A DNA stretch of 64,000 nt from contig NZ_PPCN01000008.1 in NCBI RefSeq assembly GCF_002906165.1, forward strand, positions 1 through 64,000, written 5' to 3'. The notes beneath the pieces were generated by a model, which worked only from the letters and a program-made list of their open reading frames with translations, was not told the DNA's origin and searched no databases. The position numbers were made by a program, and so were the translations under genes. The stretch is from Roseibium marinum (GTDB lineage: Bacteria; Pseudomonadota; Alphaproteobacteria; Rhizobiales; Stappiaceae). Of this stretch, positions 15,538 to 24,178 are shown piece after piece; positions within the stretch are counted from its first letter, which is position 1, and each line of letters starts with the position of its first letter.

Positions 15538-17543
15538 CGCTCACCCTTCCCTCTCGTGCTATGGATTTCGCCCTTTGCCGCTCTTTGAGCCGCTTTCTTG
15601 ACGTTCCTGATTTTTCTATCCAGCAGCTTCTTTTCGCGCCGGGTTTTCGCATCTGCGAGTTTGGCGTTTAAATTCTCAACCTGCTTCTGCGCTTTTTCCG
15701 TCGCCCTTCCGCCATCTCCATGGTTGTCGTTTTTGCCACTGTCGGATGCTTTTTTGCCTCCTCCCGTTCGACCTCTTTTGTTCAACAGAACCGATGCTGT
15801 CGAAGCCGGGTTCATCAGGTCCGACATCAGGCGGACATAGGGATAGGCGTCTGCACCCATTTGAGTAGGCGAAAGCCCACCATAAAATTCACTCGGCTCA
15901 TCGGGATTGAGCCGGCCTATGACGGGTACACCGACGGACTTGCTGAAATCGTTGACGCTACCCGCGAGCTTGATCTCGTCCCCCGGCCTGTTTTGCCGGC
16001 GATTTTGCTCGACGAAGTCAATTCCGTTTAAAAATTCATCTCCGGGAATTTGAACATCGCCATAGGCTGAGGCCCCAAGCCGATCCAGAATTTCTGTCGC
16101 TTCGATCTGTTTCCGCTTGCCTCCGGACAACTCTCTTTCAAACTCTTGTTCAAGATCGGCGCGTCGTTCGGGGTCATTGGCCGTTACCAGTTTTTCAGCA
16201 GCCTCCTCGACATTCATCCCGTTCAGGTCGGTGAGCAATCGCCATTTGGTTAAGGCTTCCTCAAGGCCTTCTGCCTGCTCAATTTCCCGCACAGCATTCG
16301 GGTTGATCGCGAATATTTGCGTCAGATTCTCGTAAGCGTTGCCAACTTCTTGAGGATCATTGCTCGCCAGGCCCTTTTTGAGCGAATTCACATATGGTTT
16401 AGGCAACACACCCTTGGCGTGCAAAATCCCCCGCGCCAGCGCATTTCGATCCGTTTCACCGTCATCGAGATAAGCAAAGGCCCGATCCACGAAACGGCTT
16501 TGGGCTGGGCCCAGATCTTCTCCCGGTTCTGAGAATAGCACTCGATTAACTGCGTCAATGTTCTCTTTTTGTTCTGAAATAGCATGGTTCAGACTTTTGA
16601 TCAACTGCACCTTCTGAAACGGTTCGAGAACTGAATTGTTCTCGATTTCTCCCGGGTCGAAATGCCCATGCGCCTTCGCAATTCTGTCGGCAATGCGTTC
16701 TGATTCGGACAGGGCCGTAGCGATCGTTTTTTTCACCGCGTTTTCATGCAGTCGCTTCAAGAAAACGTCCGGCATGCCCCTGAGCCGGACAGGCCCCGCT
16801 CCGGAACTCGATACCCCGGGCAGGTCTTCATCTATCTGAAGTTCATCATCGCCGGCGGCCAGCATTTCTCGCCGTCTCAGCTCGCTTTCAAGTACGGCAA
16901 CCTGTTCCTTGGGAGGACGGGTCTCAAGCCAGGCTCCGGTAAGCTGCGCATCCAGCTCGCGGAGCGCATCTTCTTTCTCGTCCGGCGGCAAAGGCATCGC
17001 AGCCAGAACCGCCTCGCCTTCCTTGAAGGCGTCTTCAAGCAATTCCGGGTTTTCCCGGACATCGGAGGCAAGCTGCGCCGAAACATCCAGCCCCCCCTGC
17101 CGAAAATAAGTTCTGTTTGCTGCATTTTCCTGAGCGGCAAAACCGCTGACATACCCTGCCCGCCTTGCCTCGAATTCCTGGTTGAAGCTGGCATGCACGG
17201 TTTCGGGCAGCGCTTTGAGAGCGTCTTCGCGTCCCTTTTCCAGATGCGCGAGCATGGCTTCGGTGTATCCGGCGGCACCCGGATGAAGCTTTTGCAACTC
17301 CTCCGCCTGCCTGACCGTCATAGAGGCCCGCAACTGCCGTTGAGCCTTGATCTGCTCAAAGTCGTCTATCTGCTGCTGACGCCTTTGAGCGAGCTGCGCC
17401 AACCGGCCGGCCTGTCCTGCGGACCGCTGGATCTGGCCTCCCAGTGCCGCGATTGCACTCCCGACGGCTGTGTCCGCAATCACCTGCGGGCGGCGCACGC
17501 CCGGAAGCCCCTGCGCACCGCTGTATTTTTCTAATCTTGCCAT
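15534..17543 (-). CDS. Internal virion (ejection) protein with C-terminal polymorphic-toxin-like module
   Basis: 669 residues. The N-terminal ~580 residues are helical and Gln/Glu/Arg-rich (GSAIAALGGQIQRSAGQAGRLAQLAQRRQQQIDDFEQIKAQRQ, HAISEQKENIDAVNRVLF), in the style of large internal virion proteins of alphaproteobacterial podophages, in the position of T7 gp15/gp16. After a hydrophilic Gly/Lys linker (~590-603) the last ~67 residues change character: a basic module with HGDGGR at 608-613 and GEIHS at 658-662. That pattern resembles the C-terminal toxin tips of Rhs-like polymorphic proteins. The usual lytic transglycosylase domain is not evident. A weak ribosome-binding site precedes the ATG. 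The toxin assignment is inference. Confidence 0.65.
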   Translation of the reverse strand: MARLEKYSGAQGLPGVRRPQVIADTAVGSAIAALGGQIQRSAGQAGRLAQLAQRRQQQIDDFEQIKAQRQLRASMTVRQAEELQKLHPGAAGYTEAMLAHLEKGREDALKALPETVHASFNQEFEARRAGYVSGFAAQENAANRTYFRQGGLDVSAQLASDVRENPELLEDAFKEGEAVLAAMPLPPDEKEDALRELDAQLTGAWLETRPPKEQVAVLESELRRREMLAAGDDELQIDEDLPGVSSSGAGPVRLRGMPDVFLKRLHENAVKKTIATALSESERIADRIAKAHGHFDPGEIENNSVLEPFQKVQLIKSLNHAISEQKENIDAVNRVLFSEPGEDLGPAQSRFVDRAFAYLDDGETDRNALARGILHAKGVLPKPYVNSLKKGLASNDPQEVGNAYENLTQIFAINPNAVREIEQAEGLEEALTKWRLLTDLNGMNVEEAAEKLVTANDPERRADLEQEFERELSGGKRKQIEATEILDRLGASAYGDVQIPGDEFLNGIDFVEQNRRQNRPGDEIKLAGSVNDFSKSVGVPVIGRLNPDEPSEFYGGLSPTQMGADAYPYVRLMSDLMNPASTASVLLNKRGRTGGGKKASDSGKNDNHGDGGRATEKAQKQVENLNAKLADAKTRREKKLLDRKIRNVKKAAQRAAKGEIHSTRGKGER

Positions 17544-17563
17544 ATTATGAGAACCGTTCGCCG

Positions 17564-18064
17564 TCAGCTGATTTTCGAAGTGCTGCTGTAAATGGCATTG
17601 CCGAGTGTGGTTGCCGCACTGGTGGCACCGCCCAGGATCGCGCCTGCCGCGCCGATCCTTCCGGCCCGGCGCTGGGATTTCGCCCGCTCTCTGGCTGCGC
17701 TGGATTCGAATGCAAGATTGCCTCGCTCACCCTCGGCCCTGTAACGGATCGCCTCGATGTCCTGAGCGGCTTCGTAAGCATTGTCGTCCGCGACATCGGT
17801 GAGCGAACCGGTTTCCGACAAGCCCCGTTCAGCACCTGCGGCCCGGTTGTCGCCTAGCACACGATCCAGGCGTTCAAGCGTTCGTTTTCGTTCGAAAGAT
17901 GCCTGCGTCTGGTTTACGTCCTTCTGTCGATCCGTTAGCTGGGCGCGGCGTTCCTCCGCCTGTGCCTCCGCTTCCGACTGCTGACGGATGCCCTGGGCCT
18001 GAACGACGCCGCCGGCCAGGGATCCCAATACGGAAACCGCCGTTAAAATTGCTGGATGACACAT
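17564..18064 (-). CDS. Internal virion protein B-like (T7 gp14-like)
   Basis: 166 residues with hydrophobic, Gly/Ala-rich ends (ILTAVSVLGSLAGGVVQAQG and AAGAILGGATSAATTLGNAIY) and a charged helical centre (QQSEAEAQAEERRAQLTDRQKDVNQTQASFERKRTLERLD). Size, composition and position between the tail tubular protein B and the large internal protein match gp14-type ejection proteins, which leave the capsid first and form a channel in the outer membrane. Confidence 0.72.
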   Translation of the reverse strand: MCHPAILTAVSVLGSLAGGVVQAQGIRQQSEAEAQAEERRAQLTDRQKDVNQTQASFERKRTLERLDRVLGDNRAAGAERGLSETGSLTDVADDNAYEAAQDIEAIRYRAEGERGNLAFESSAARERAKSQRRAGRIGAAGAILGGATSAATTLGNAIYSSTSKIS

Positions 18065-18067
18065 GTT

Positions 18068-20500
18068 TCAAGGCTCCGCGTCTCGGCCGAAATTGACGGC
18101 CAGGATGGTGCAGGGTTTGCCGCCGCCCGCTTCCAGCGTCAGTTGCCCCCCGTCTTCCCATCGGGTTTCGATTGTCTGATCGAGCACACCCGTGCGCAGC
18201 GGCGCCGGTTGACCCGCCGGATCGCCTGCCCGGTAGTAGATCAGCTCGTCCAGATAGGTTTCGTCGGCGCCCGCTTTCAGCGTGCCGGTTTCCAGAACCG
18301 CAACATTGCAGCTGTCGATCCGCATTTTTCGGCCCATCGCCGATCCGTCCTGGGTTTTGACCGGAAAAGGCAGCGTTTTGGCTCTCGCCTGTACATCCAG
18401 CCCGATAAGGATTTTTTGCGCGGTCTGCCCGTTGGGCAGGTTCACCTCGCCGTCGCTCACGCTTGCCCTATAATCCGTCCCGTCCGCGTAGAGGACAACA
18501 TCCTCCCCTTCCAGATAGCCGAGGCCGGTAATCGTGTTCGCGGGAGCACCTTCGTAACGGCTGGCACAATCCAGATGCCAGGCGTCTTCGATAGCGCCTC
18601 CCGCAAAGGGCCTTTGCATGATTTCGATATAGCGCTTCGTCTGACCGTTGATGGTCCGCTTGACGATCATCCAGACCTCATCCGCCACTGTTCCGGAGAG
18701 GTCGGCCATGCATTCCACCACGCCGCCAAAGTCATGACGCTGCATGCCGTAAACCTGCTGCTGCCGCTCATAGGTAAAACCGATGGCACGTCCCTGCGTG
18801 TCCCAGGCCCAGATGATGCTATCGGGATATTGCTGATAGCAGGCCCCGGAAATGCGCTCGCGGAAGAGATGCGATTGCACCTCGCTGACGGATTGCGAAA
18901 CCCTGCCGTCCGCCCCGAAATCATAGGCCATTTCCCGCATATCGGTCGCATACGGGCCGAAATAAAGCAGAACGGAACCGACCTTGATCGGGCTGATACT
19001 GTTGGCGCCGAAATTGGTCTCCGGCCGCTGATCGACATTCTCCGGCCCGTAAGGATCCTGGTCCGTCGCCTTGCCGACGGCCCGCACCGCCCTTGTGGTG
19101 CCGACGATCAGGTCATTGTCGTCAATGAGCCACTGAATGCGGTTCACCTGCCCCGACAATATGCCGGCGGTCACAGCATCCGACGCATCCAGAACGTGGG
19201 AGACCGAAAAGTTGGTGAAGTCCTCCGTCTGGCTTTCCCATATTTTCTGCGGCTCTTGCTGCGTTCCGGCAAAGGCAAGACGGCTTTTGTGCCACCCGAC
19301 TGTATCCGGCCAGCCGGTAGTTGCGGACCATGCTCCAAGCCGCCAGATGCTCTGGGCCTTCGTGTCCTGCAGCGACTGCCCGAAAAGCTGGACCTGAACG
19401 ACGGAGGAGGACGTCCGGCTGGTTATCTTGAACCAGCGCCAGAACCCGTCAGACCCGCGAAAGCGCACATGCCGGCCGACATCCGAGGTCTTGAACCCGG
19501 CGCTGCCGTTGATACCCGCCGTACTCGATGCCGTCAGGTTAAACGGCGTCTGATCTTCTCCAGCCTGATGATACACGATCTGACCGATCGCCGAATTGTC
19601 CGAACTGGAACCGCCGCCCTGGGTGAAGCTCAGCCTGTAGTAGGAAAAGGCAGTCTCGTTGTGGAAGGCATATTGCCGCCATTCGTTCGAAGCCCAGGTG
19701 TCCTGACCGTCCTGCGTATCCAGAATGGTCCAGCTCGAGCCGTTGTTCGACGCCTCTATGTTCCATTGCCAGGGCATGTCGTCATTCTGGCTGTTGTCAT
19801 TGGGCGACTGCAGCATGTAGCCGTCGATCACCACCGCGCCTGGAAAGTGATACTGCACCCATCCGTTTCCGCTGCCGGACAGAACGACTTTACCTTCCGA
19901 ACGGTTGAACACCTGCCAGGCGCTTGCACTGCCGTTGGAGGCCGAGACCGTCCCGCTCGGCGCCGAATTGGACGACATGTCCGGCACCGGGTTCCCGGTG
20001 CCGGAAGGCTTCAGGTTGGTCGGCGATATGTTGACGTCCAGAAAGGGACCGTCCTTGAAGGACATCGGCGCCATCGCCCACGAAGTCTCTCCCAGGCGCT
20101 GCAGGGCCTGCGGCGGCACTCCGCCGCCTGTGATGAACAGCGTGTCGGTGGACTGGACGAATTTCAGCTCCGGCAACACTGTCTTGCTGTAGGGCGTCGC
20201 CACCTCCACAGAGCCCACACGGCCGGAATTGGTATAAACCCGGAAGAAATAATCCCCGAATTCCAGCATGTAATACTGGCCGTTGCCGAACTCGAACGGG
20301 ATCAGCCAGCCGCTGTCCGCGCTGCCCTTGAGCTCTGCAACGAACTTGGTTCCGCCGCGCCGGCGCAGCCCGCCGCGCTTGAGCGTGACGAAATTCCGGC
20401 ATTCTGCGAGCGAGGAGCGGAAGAGTTCGAGATCCGAACGGTAGATGAGTTCGGGGTCAAGTTCGCCCCGGCTGAATGTCGCTTGAAGGTGATAGCTCAT
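18068..20500 (-). CDS. Tail tubular protein B-like (nozzle) protein
   Basis: 810 residues. It opens with SYHLQATFSRGELDPELIYRSDLELFRSSLAECRNFVTLKRGGLRRRGGTKFVAEL, the signature start of podoviral tail tubular protein B / gp12-like nozzle proteins, followed by a long beta-rich body. The ATG overlaps the stop of the tubular protein A gene (ATGA). In the virion it would form the distal tail tube. Confidence 0.87.
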   Translation of the reverse strand: MSYHLQATFSRGELDPELIYRSDLELFRSSLAECRNFVTLKRGGLRRRGGTKFVAELKGSADSGWLIPFEFGNGQYYMLEFGDYFFRVYTNSGRVGSVEVATPYSKTVLPELKFVQSTDTLFITGGGVPPQALQRLGETSWAMAPMSFKDGPFLDVNISPTNLKPSGTGNPVPDMSSNSAPSGTVSASNGSASAWQVFNRSEGKVVLSGSGNGWVQYHFPGAVVIDGYMLQSPNDNSQNDDMPWQWNIEASNNGSSWTILDTQDGQDTWASNEWRQYAFHNETAFSYYRLSFTQGGGSSSDNSAIGQIVYHQAGEDQTPFNLTASSTAGINGSAGFKTSDVGRHVRFRGSDGFWRWFKITSRTSSSVVQVQLFGQSLQDTKAQSIWRLGAWSATTGWPDTVGWHKSRLAFAGTQQEPQKIWESQTEDFTNFSVSHVLDASDAVTAGILSGQVNRIQWLIDDNDLIVGTTRAVRAVGKATDQDPYGPENVDQRPETNFGANSISPIKVGSVLLYFGPYATDMREMAYDFGADGRVSQSVSEVQSHLFRERISGACYQQYPDSIIWAWDTQGRAIGFTYERQQQVYGMQRHDFGGVVECMADLSGTVADEVWMIVKRTINGQTKRYIEIMQRPFAGGAIEDAWHLDCASRYEGAPANTITGLGYLEGEDVVLYADGTDYRASVSDGEVNLPNGQTAQKILIGLDVQARAKTLPFPVKTQDGSAMGRKMRIDSCNVAVLETGTLKAGADETYLDELIYYRAGDPAGQPAPLRTGVLDQTIETRWEDGGQLTLEAGGGKPCTILAVNFGRDAEP

Positions 20501-21084
20501 CGGTCTGTGACTATTTCCAGATCAATCATGGGCAGGGGCGTGCCCTGCATGGCATCGAAGGTTCCGGCCTGATCGAAGGTCTCGCGCGCCGCCTGCCGCA
20601 GGGCCTCGGCCCGGCTGTTCTTGCCGGTGATCGCATGGGCACAGCCCGCCGCCAGAAACAGCGAGAAACCGTGCACAAACAGGGGCGCGAACTCGGCCTC
20701 CCGGAGCACCCGCCGGATATGACGCAGCGGGAATGGCGGTGGCTGATCGGTCATGATCCGCTGTCCGACCACTTCAAACGGAATGATGCTGCCTCCGGCC
20801 TCGCCATTCACTGTCTGTTGCGGCATCCGCAAGCTGTCGGACGGTATCTTGTACTGGTAGGTCCAGCGGAAGGGAGGCCTCTCCGTTTCCGCCGCCAGAT
20901 TCACCAGTTCCGTGGCGAAGTCCCAGTCATGCATGGCAAGATACGCATCGCGGTGGGCGGCGTAGTGGTTGCGGAACCAGCGGGAGGCGACTGAGGAAAA
21001 ATCGAAATCGCGGATCGGCGCCTCTTTCAAATGAGCAAGCGCAAGGTTCGCCATCTCAACGGATGTGTTGACCGTACCGGACAT
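20497..21084 (-). CDS. Tail tubular protein A-like (adaptor/gatekeeper)
   Basis: 195 residues with the pattern of gp11-type adaptors: SVEMANLALAHLKEAPIRDF, then ASRWFRNHYAAHRDAYLAMHDWDFATELVNLA, FRWTYQYKIPSDSLRM, and the C-terminal helical FAPLFVHGFSLFLAAGCAHAITGKNSRAEAL. This protein links the portal ring to the nozzle. It lies just upstream of, and overlaps, the tail tubular B gene. Confidence 0.83.
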   Translation of the reverse strand: MSGTVNTSVEMANLALAHLKEAPIRDFDFSSVASRWFRNHYAAHRDAYLAMHDWDFATELVNLAAETERPPFRWTYQYKIPSDSLRMPQQTVNGEAGGSIIPFEVVGQRIMTDQPPPFPLRHIRRVLREAEFAPLFVHGFSLFLAAGCAHAITGKNSRAEALRQAARETFDQAGTFDAMQGTPLPMIDLEIVTDR

Positions 21085-21107
21085 GTAAACGCTTTCTTTT
21101 CTGAAAT

Positions 21108-21446
21108 TCAGGCTGCCGCATTCCCGGCAAATTGGGCCTCGTAGGCGGTGAGTGCCTCAACGGCTTCATTTTTGTTGGCCGTCGTAACACCGGCATAGTG
21201 AGCCGCCATCGCCTGTTGCGTCTTCCAGTGCTCCTTGCGCCAGCCGTTGGGCAGCGCTTTGGGTGGCATTGGCGCGCCGGATGCCTTGCGTTTGCGGTTC
21301 CAGTCGGCGGAAAGCGCATCGCGCAGGTCCGCGCGTCTTTCTTCCGGGCTTTTTCTCCCGTCACCGCAACGCGCCTGGAAATCCGTCTCGTGATTTTCTT
21401 CAAGCGTCTGCAGATGTTTCAGGCGCCGCATGATTATCTCGTCCAT
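21108..21446 (-). CDS. Hypothetical phage protein
   Basis: 112 residues when started at MDEIIMRRLKHLQTLEENHE. It is soluble, basic and helical, with KSPEERRADLRDALSADWNRKRKASG and a C-terminal TANKNEAVEALTAYEAQFAG. It sits between the capsid terminator and the tail adaptor gene. I do not recognise a family; a minor head or assembly protein is plausible from position only. Confidence 0.55.
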   Translation of the reverse strand: MDEIIMRRLKHLQTLEENHETDFQARCGDGRKSPEERRADLRDALSADWNRKRKASGAPMPPKALPNGWRKEHWKTQQAMAAHYAGVTTANKNEAVEALTAYEAQFAGNAAA

Positions 21447-21465
21447 TTCAAACCCCTCCCCGCAA

Positions 21466-21490
21466 AGAAAAAGGGCGGCCGAAGCCACCC
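21466..21490 (-). terminator. Terminator after the major capsid gene
   Basis: Minus strand: GGGTGGC-TTCG-GCCGCCC hairpin (one G-U pair) with the stable UUCG-type loop, followed by TTTTTCTTT. It lies about 30 bases after the capsid stop. Confidence 0.75.
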
Positions 21491-21518
21491 CTGAAAATTC
21501 GCTACATCGCAGCAGGAA

Positions 21519-22556
21519 CTAGATATTCACCTTCAGGCAGGCGAATTTCACATTCTTGCGGGTGTACTTCCGGTCCCAGTTGGCCGCATTGCGCAGTTCC
21601 GCCAGCGACGCGCCCTGGGATTTGGCAAGAGAGCTGGCCAGGAAATCCATGCCGGCCGGGTGGATCAGCTCGAAGCGCCGGGTGGTCAGGTAATCCGCGC
21701 CACCGCCGTCGCCGATGTCCGGATCGCGGGTGATTTCCGTGCCTTCATTGCCGTAGATCGTCTGCCGGTTCGGGACCTCGTCAAAATGCATGAAAGCGCC
21801 CGGAGCAAACAGGAAGCAGGAATATTCATCGGAATTCGAACCCGCAGTCACGGGCATCATTTCGGAATGAACAACCATCATGCCGGCATAATAGGGCACC
21901 TCGAAGGGAGCCTCGGACGGCTTCTTGAACTCGATCTTTTCATCGTCCAGGAGCGTACCGTATACGAAGCTGTGCATGGCGATGACGCGCAGATCGTCGA
22001 GATTCTCGCCCATCGTAAGCCGGGCCCGGTTGATCGCCTGGTAGCTGATCCGGTTTGCCGCCGTCGGCGAACCCACATCGGAATAGATCGAATACACCAT
22101 GTCGCCGCCGTCATTGGCCACATTGTCCGCGATCACACCTTCGGCGGTGGCGATGATCCGCTCTTCCTTGCGCCGGCCCCAATAGGCGCCGATCCGTTCG
22201 GCAACCCGGTTCATGGCGCTGTCGCCTCTGCCCGTCGCGGCATAACTCGCCACCGTCTTGGCACCATATTTTTTGGCAAGACGATGCTTGTAGGCTTTCA
22301 TGTCACTGGCGGTGATCTTGCTGGTGGTGATCTTGTTGTCGCTGTCGTCCATCACCGTCGGTTCGGCATCGTCCAGATCTTCCCAGTAGGGCACCTCGAT
22401 CTGGTTGCCGCCGGTCTTGAAGCGCTTGGCGATCTCCGGCGCCGGTGCCGCCAGGATGCCGGATTTTTCCAGCATGACCAGCTTTGCCGGCTTGTTCTCC
22501 GCCATGTAAGGCGTAAAGACACGCGGCACGACGATGTCAGAAATTGCAGAAGTCAT
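21519..22556 (-). CDS. Major capsid protein
   Basis: 345 residues when started at MTSAISDIVVPRVFTPYMAE; the longer frame adds a stretch with no capsid-like features. The start VPRVFTPYMAENKPAKLVMLEKSGILA and the central KAYKHRLAKKYGAKTVASYAATGRGDSAMNRVAERIGAYWGRRKEERIIATAEGVIADN are typical of HK97-fold capsid proteins of podoviruses (gp13-like/P22-distant groups). The gene is bracketed by two intrinsic terminators and has its own upstream non-coding region, which fits high, independent expression. Confidence 0.85.
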   Translation of the reverse strand: MTSAISDIVVPRVFTPYMAENKPAKLVMLEKSGILAAPAPEIAKRFKTGGNQIEVPYWEDLDDAEPTVMDDSDNKITTSKITASDMKAYKHRLAKKYGAKTVASYAATGRGDSAMNRVAERIGAYWGRRKEERIIATAEGVIADNVANDGGDMVYSIYSDVGSPTAANRISYQAINRARLTMGENLDDLRVIAMHSFVYGTLLDDEKIEFKKPSEAPFEVPYYAGMMVVHSEMMPVTAGSNSDEYSCFLFAPGAFMHFDEVPNRQTIYGNEGTEITRDPDIGDGGGADYLTTRRFELIHPAGMDFLASSLAKSQGASLAELRNAANWDRKYTRKNVKFACLKVNI

Positions 22557-22979
22557 GGATTTTCCTTGAGTTGAGTTGAAGTCATCTATGAGAATTTCCG
22601 GCCGCACCGGGAAAGACGGGTGGCGTACGAGCCCCACCGCGGTTTGCACTGGAATTGAGTGCAGGCACGCTGCTGCTGCCGTATTCCGGCTGGACACAGC
22701 GCAATCAGGAACCGGGAAACCCCGTTCCAATCTGTATGGATTTCATGTCAGCAGCTTCAGCTCTCTTGTCCGGAGCCAGGCGCCGGATGAAAGCAAAACC
22801 CCGGCGCAAGGCCGGGGTGCACGGGAAGCAACGGTAAACTGAAAACCGCAGCAACCGTTCTCAAGCGTATTACGTCTAGGCGGGTGGCCGGGTTCAGGAA
22901 GACGCCAAAGGCAGAATTTGCTTTGCAAATGCGTTCGGCGGTCTCCTCAATTTAATTTAGGCAACAGGCTATTGAGCTT
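22557..22979. promoter_or_regulatory. Intergenic between scaffold and capsid genes
   Basis: 423 bases with no gene. It holds the terminator at 22795-22817 and, between that and the capsid start, presumably a capsid promoter on the minus strand. I could not pick a confident -35/-10 pair. Confidence 0.4.
22795..22817 (-). terminator. Terminator after the scaffold gene
   Basis: Minus strand: CCCCGGC-CTTGC-GCCGGGG, a perfect 7-bp GC stem, followed by TTTT. It separates early head genes from the capsid transcript. Confidence 0.75.
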
Positions 22980-23867
22980 TCAAAGCCCGAACATCCTCGG
23001 ATCGCGGCCCGCGGAGACGATCAGCTGGCGCGCGCGCGCAGGATTGCTTTCCAGCAATTCCGATTGCAGCCTTAGATTGGGATTTCCCTTGTCGAACGGA
23101 TTTGCTCCGCCGGGACCTTCGCCAAGCCCGCTCAAACCGTCCTCGGCGAAAGCACTGTCGTGCACAAAAGCAAGCAGTTTGACTGCGACCGGATCGATCA
23201 CCTTCTGCAGGCCGTCTTTTCCGGCTTCCGTCAAAGCGCCCTTTTCCGAGAACCAGTTCGTAAGGTCTACACCTGCCGACTTCAGGCCACTTATTGCCCT
23301 GTCCGCCTTGGCAACCACGTTCTGGTAACTGTCGCTGTCCGGCTCTCCATATTCCTTCACCAGCGCCAGATGCGCCGCTTCCGCGGTTTCTGTCTGTTTC
23401 AATGAGGCTTCGCGGGCCGTTTCCTCGTGGGAAGCAAACTGCTCGGCCATCTTGCCGACCCATCGATCATGCAGCGCTTGCGCGGCGTCCGGGTGAAGCC
23501 CCGCTTCCTGGAACCATCCTCCCGCCTCCTCGGCAAAGGACTGATCATAGGGAAAGTTCTCCGGCAACGCGTCGGGCAACTTGAACTGATATCCCTCTTT
23601 TGGCGTCCAGTTCCTGGAGATATCCGCGTAAAACGCCGCTTTCGCTTCGGCGCTGGCCGTCTTGTCCGGAACAGTCAGCGACCCGGAAAGCTGCTCCTGC
23701 AGCGAACGGTAGCTTTCCAGAACATTGCCGACGCCCCGCCAGCCGTTTTCGGATGCGAAAGCCTTGTCTTCATCGCTCAAGGCGGACAGGAATGCGGTAT
23801 TCTCGGGGTCCATATCATTCCCCGTGTCAACACCCTCGCTTACGTCAATTTCGCCGTCGATCATCAA
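22980..23867 (-). CDS. Capsid scaffolding protein-like
   Basis: 295 residues, acidic N-terminus (DGEIDVSEGVDTGNDMDPENTAFLSALSDEDKAFAS), then helical, charged segments (WRGVGNVLESYRSLQEQLSG, TPKEGYQFKLPDALPEN, EETAREASLKQTETAEAAHLALVKEYG) and a C-terminal ARQLIVSAGRDPRMFG. The profile and the position between portal/Bbp19 and capsid fit scaffold proteins of alphaproteobacterial podophages. The ATG overlaps the previous stop (ATGA). Confidence 0.75.
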   Translation of the reverse strand: MMIDGEIDVSEGVDTGNDMDPENTAFLSALSDEDKAFASENGWRGVGNVLESYRSLQEQLSGSLTVPDKTASAEAKAAFYADISRNWTPKEGYQFKLPDALPENFPYDQSFAEEAGGWFQEAGLHPDAAQALHDRWVGKMAEQFASHEETAREASLKQTETAEAAHLALVKEYGEPDSDSYQNVVAKADRAISGLKSAGVDLTNWFSEKGALTEAGKDGLQKVIDPVAVKLLAFVHDSAFAEDGLSGLGEGPGGANPFDKGNPNLRLQSELLESNPARARQLIVSAGRDPRMFGL

Positions 23868-24178
23868 AAGTCCTCATCCGTTTCAAAGTCAGGCAGGGTT
23901 TCCAGCCGGGCGGCTTCCTGAAGGGCGGCATGCTCTTCCGGCGAAATTCGGATCATGGCAAGGATGCGGGCATAAAGCGCCTTGCGTCCGTCCAGGTAAC
24001 CGCTCGCACGCGGTTCGAGACTGGAAGGCGGCGCCTGATAGATCCCGCATTCCGCAGCCAGGTCCGCCAGCACCGTTTCACCTTCCCGGCACAAAAAAAC
24101 GGACCGGTAGGCCCGTTCGATCGCTGCCGCTCTGTCCCGCCGCCGCCGTGCGACCCGTTTCAGGCTATGCCAGACCAT
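23864..24178 (-). CDS. Bbp19-like phage protein
   Basis: 104 residues. The core AIERAYRSVFLCREGETVLADLAAECGIY...SGYLDGRKALYARILAMIRIS follows the Bbp19 family pattern from Bordetella phage BPP-1 and many podoviruses. It overlaps the portal gene by 15 nt and the scaffold gene by 4 nt. Function is not established; a head-morphogenesis role is inferred from position. Confidence 0.7.
   Translation of the reverse strand: MVWHSLKRVARRRRDRAAAIERAYRSVFLCREGETVLADLAAECGIYQAPPSSLEPRASGYLDGRKALYARILAMIRISPEEHAALQEAARLETLPDFETDEDF

Noticed and set aside
18056..20572. Long plus-strand open frame (838 codons)
   Set aside because: It is antisense to the tail tubular B gene, rich in Arg/Pro/His without domain signatures; long antisense frames are expected in GC-rich DNA.
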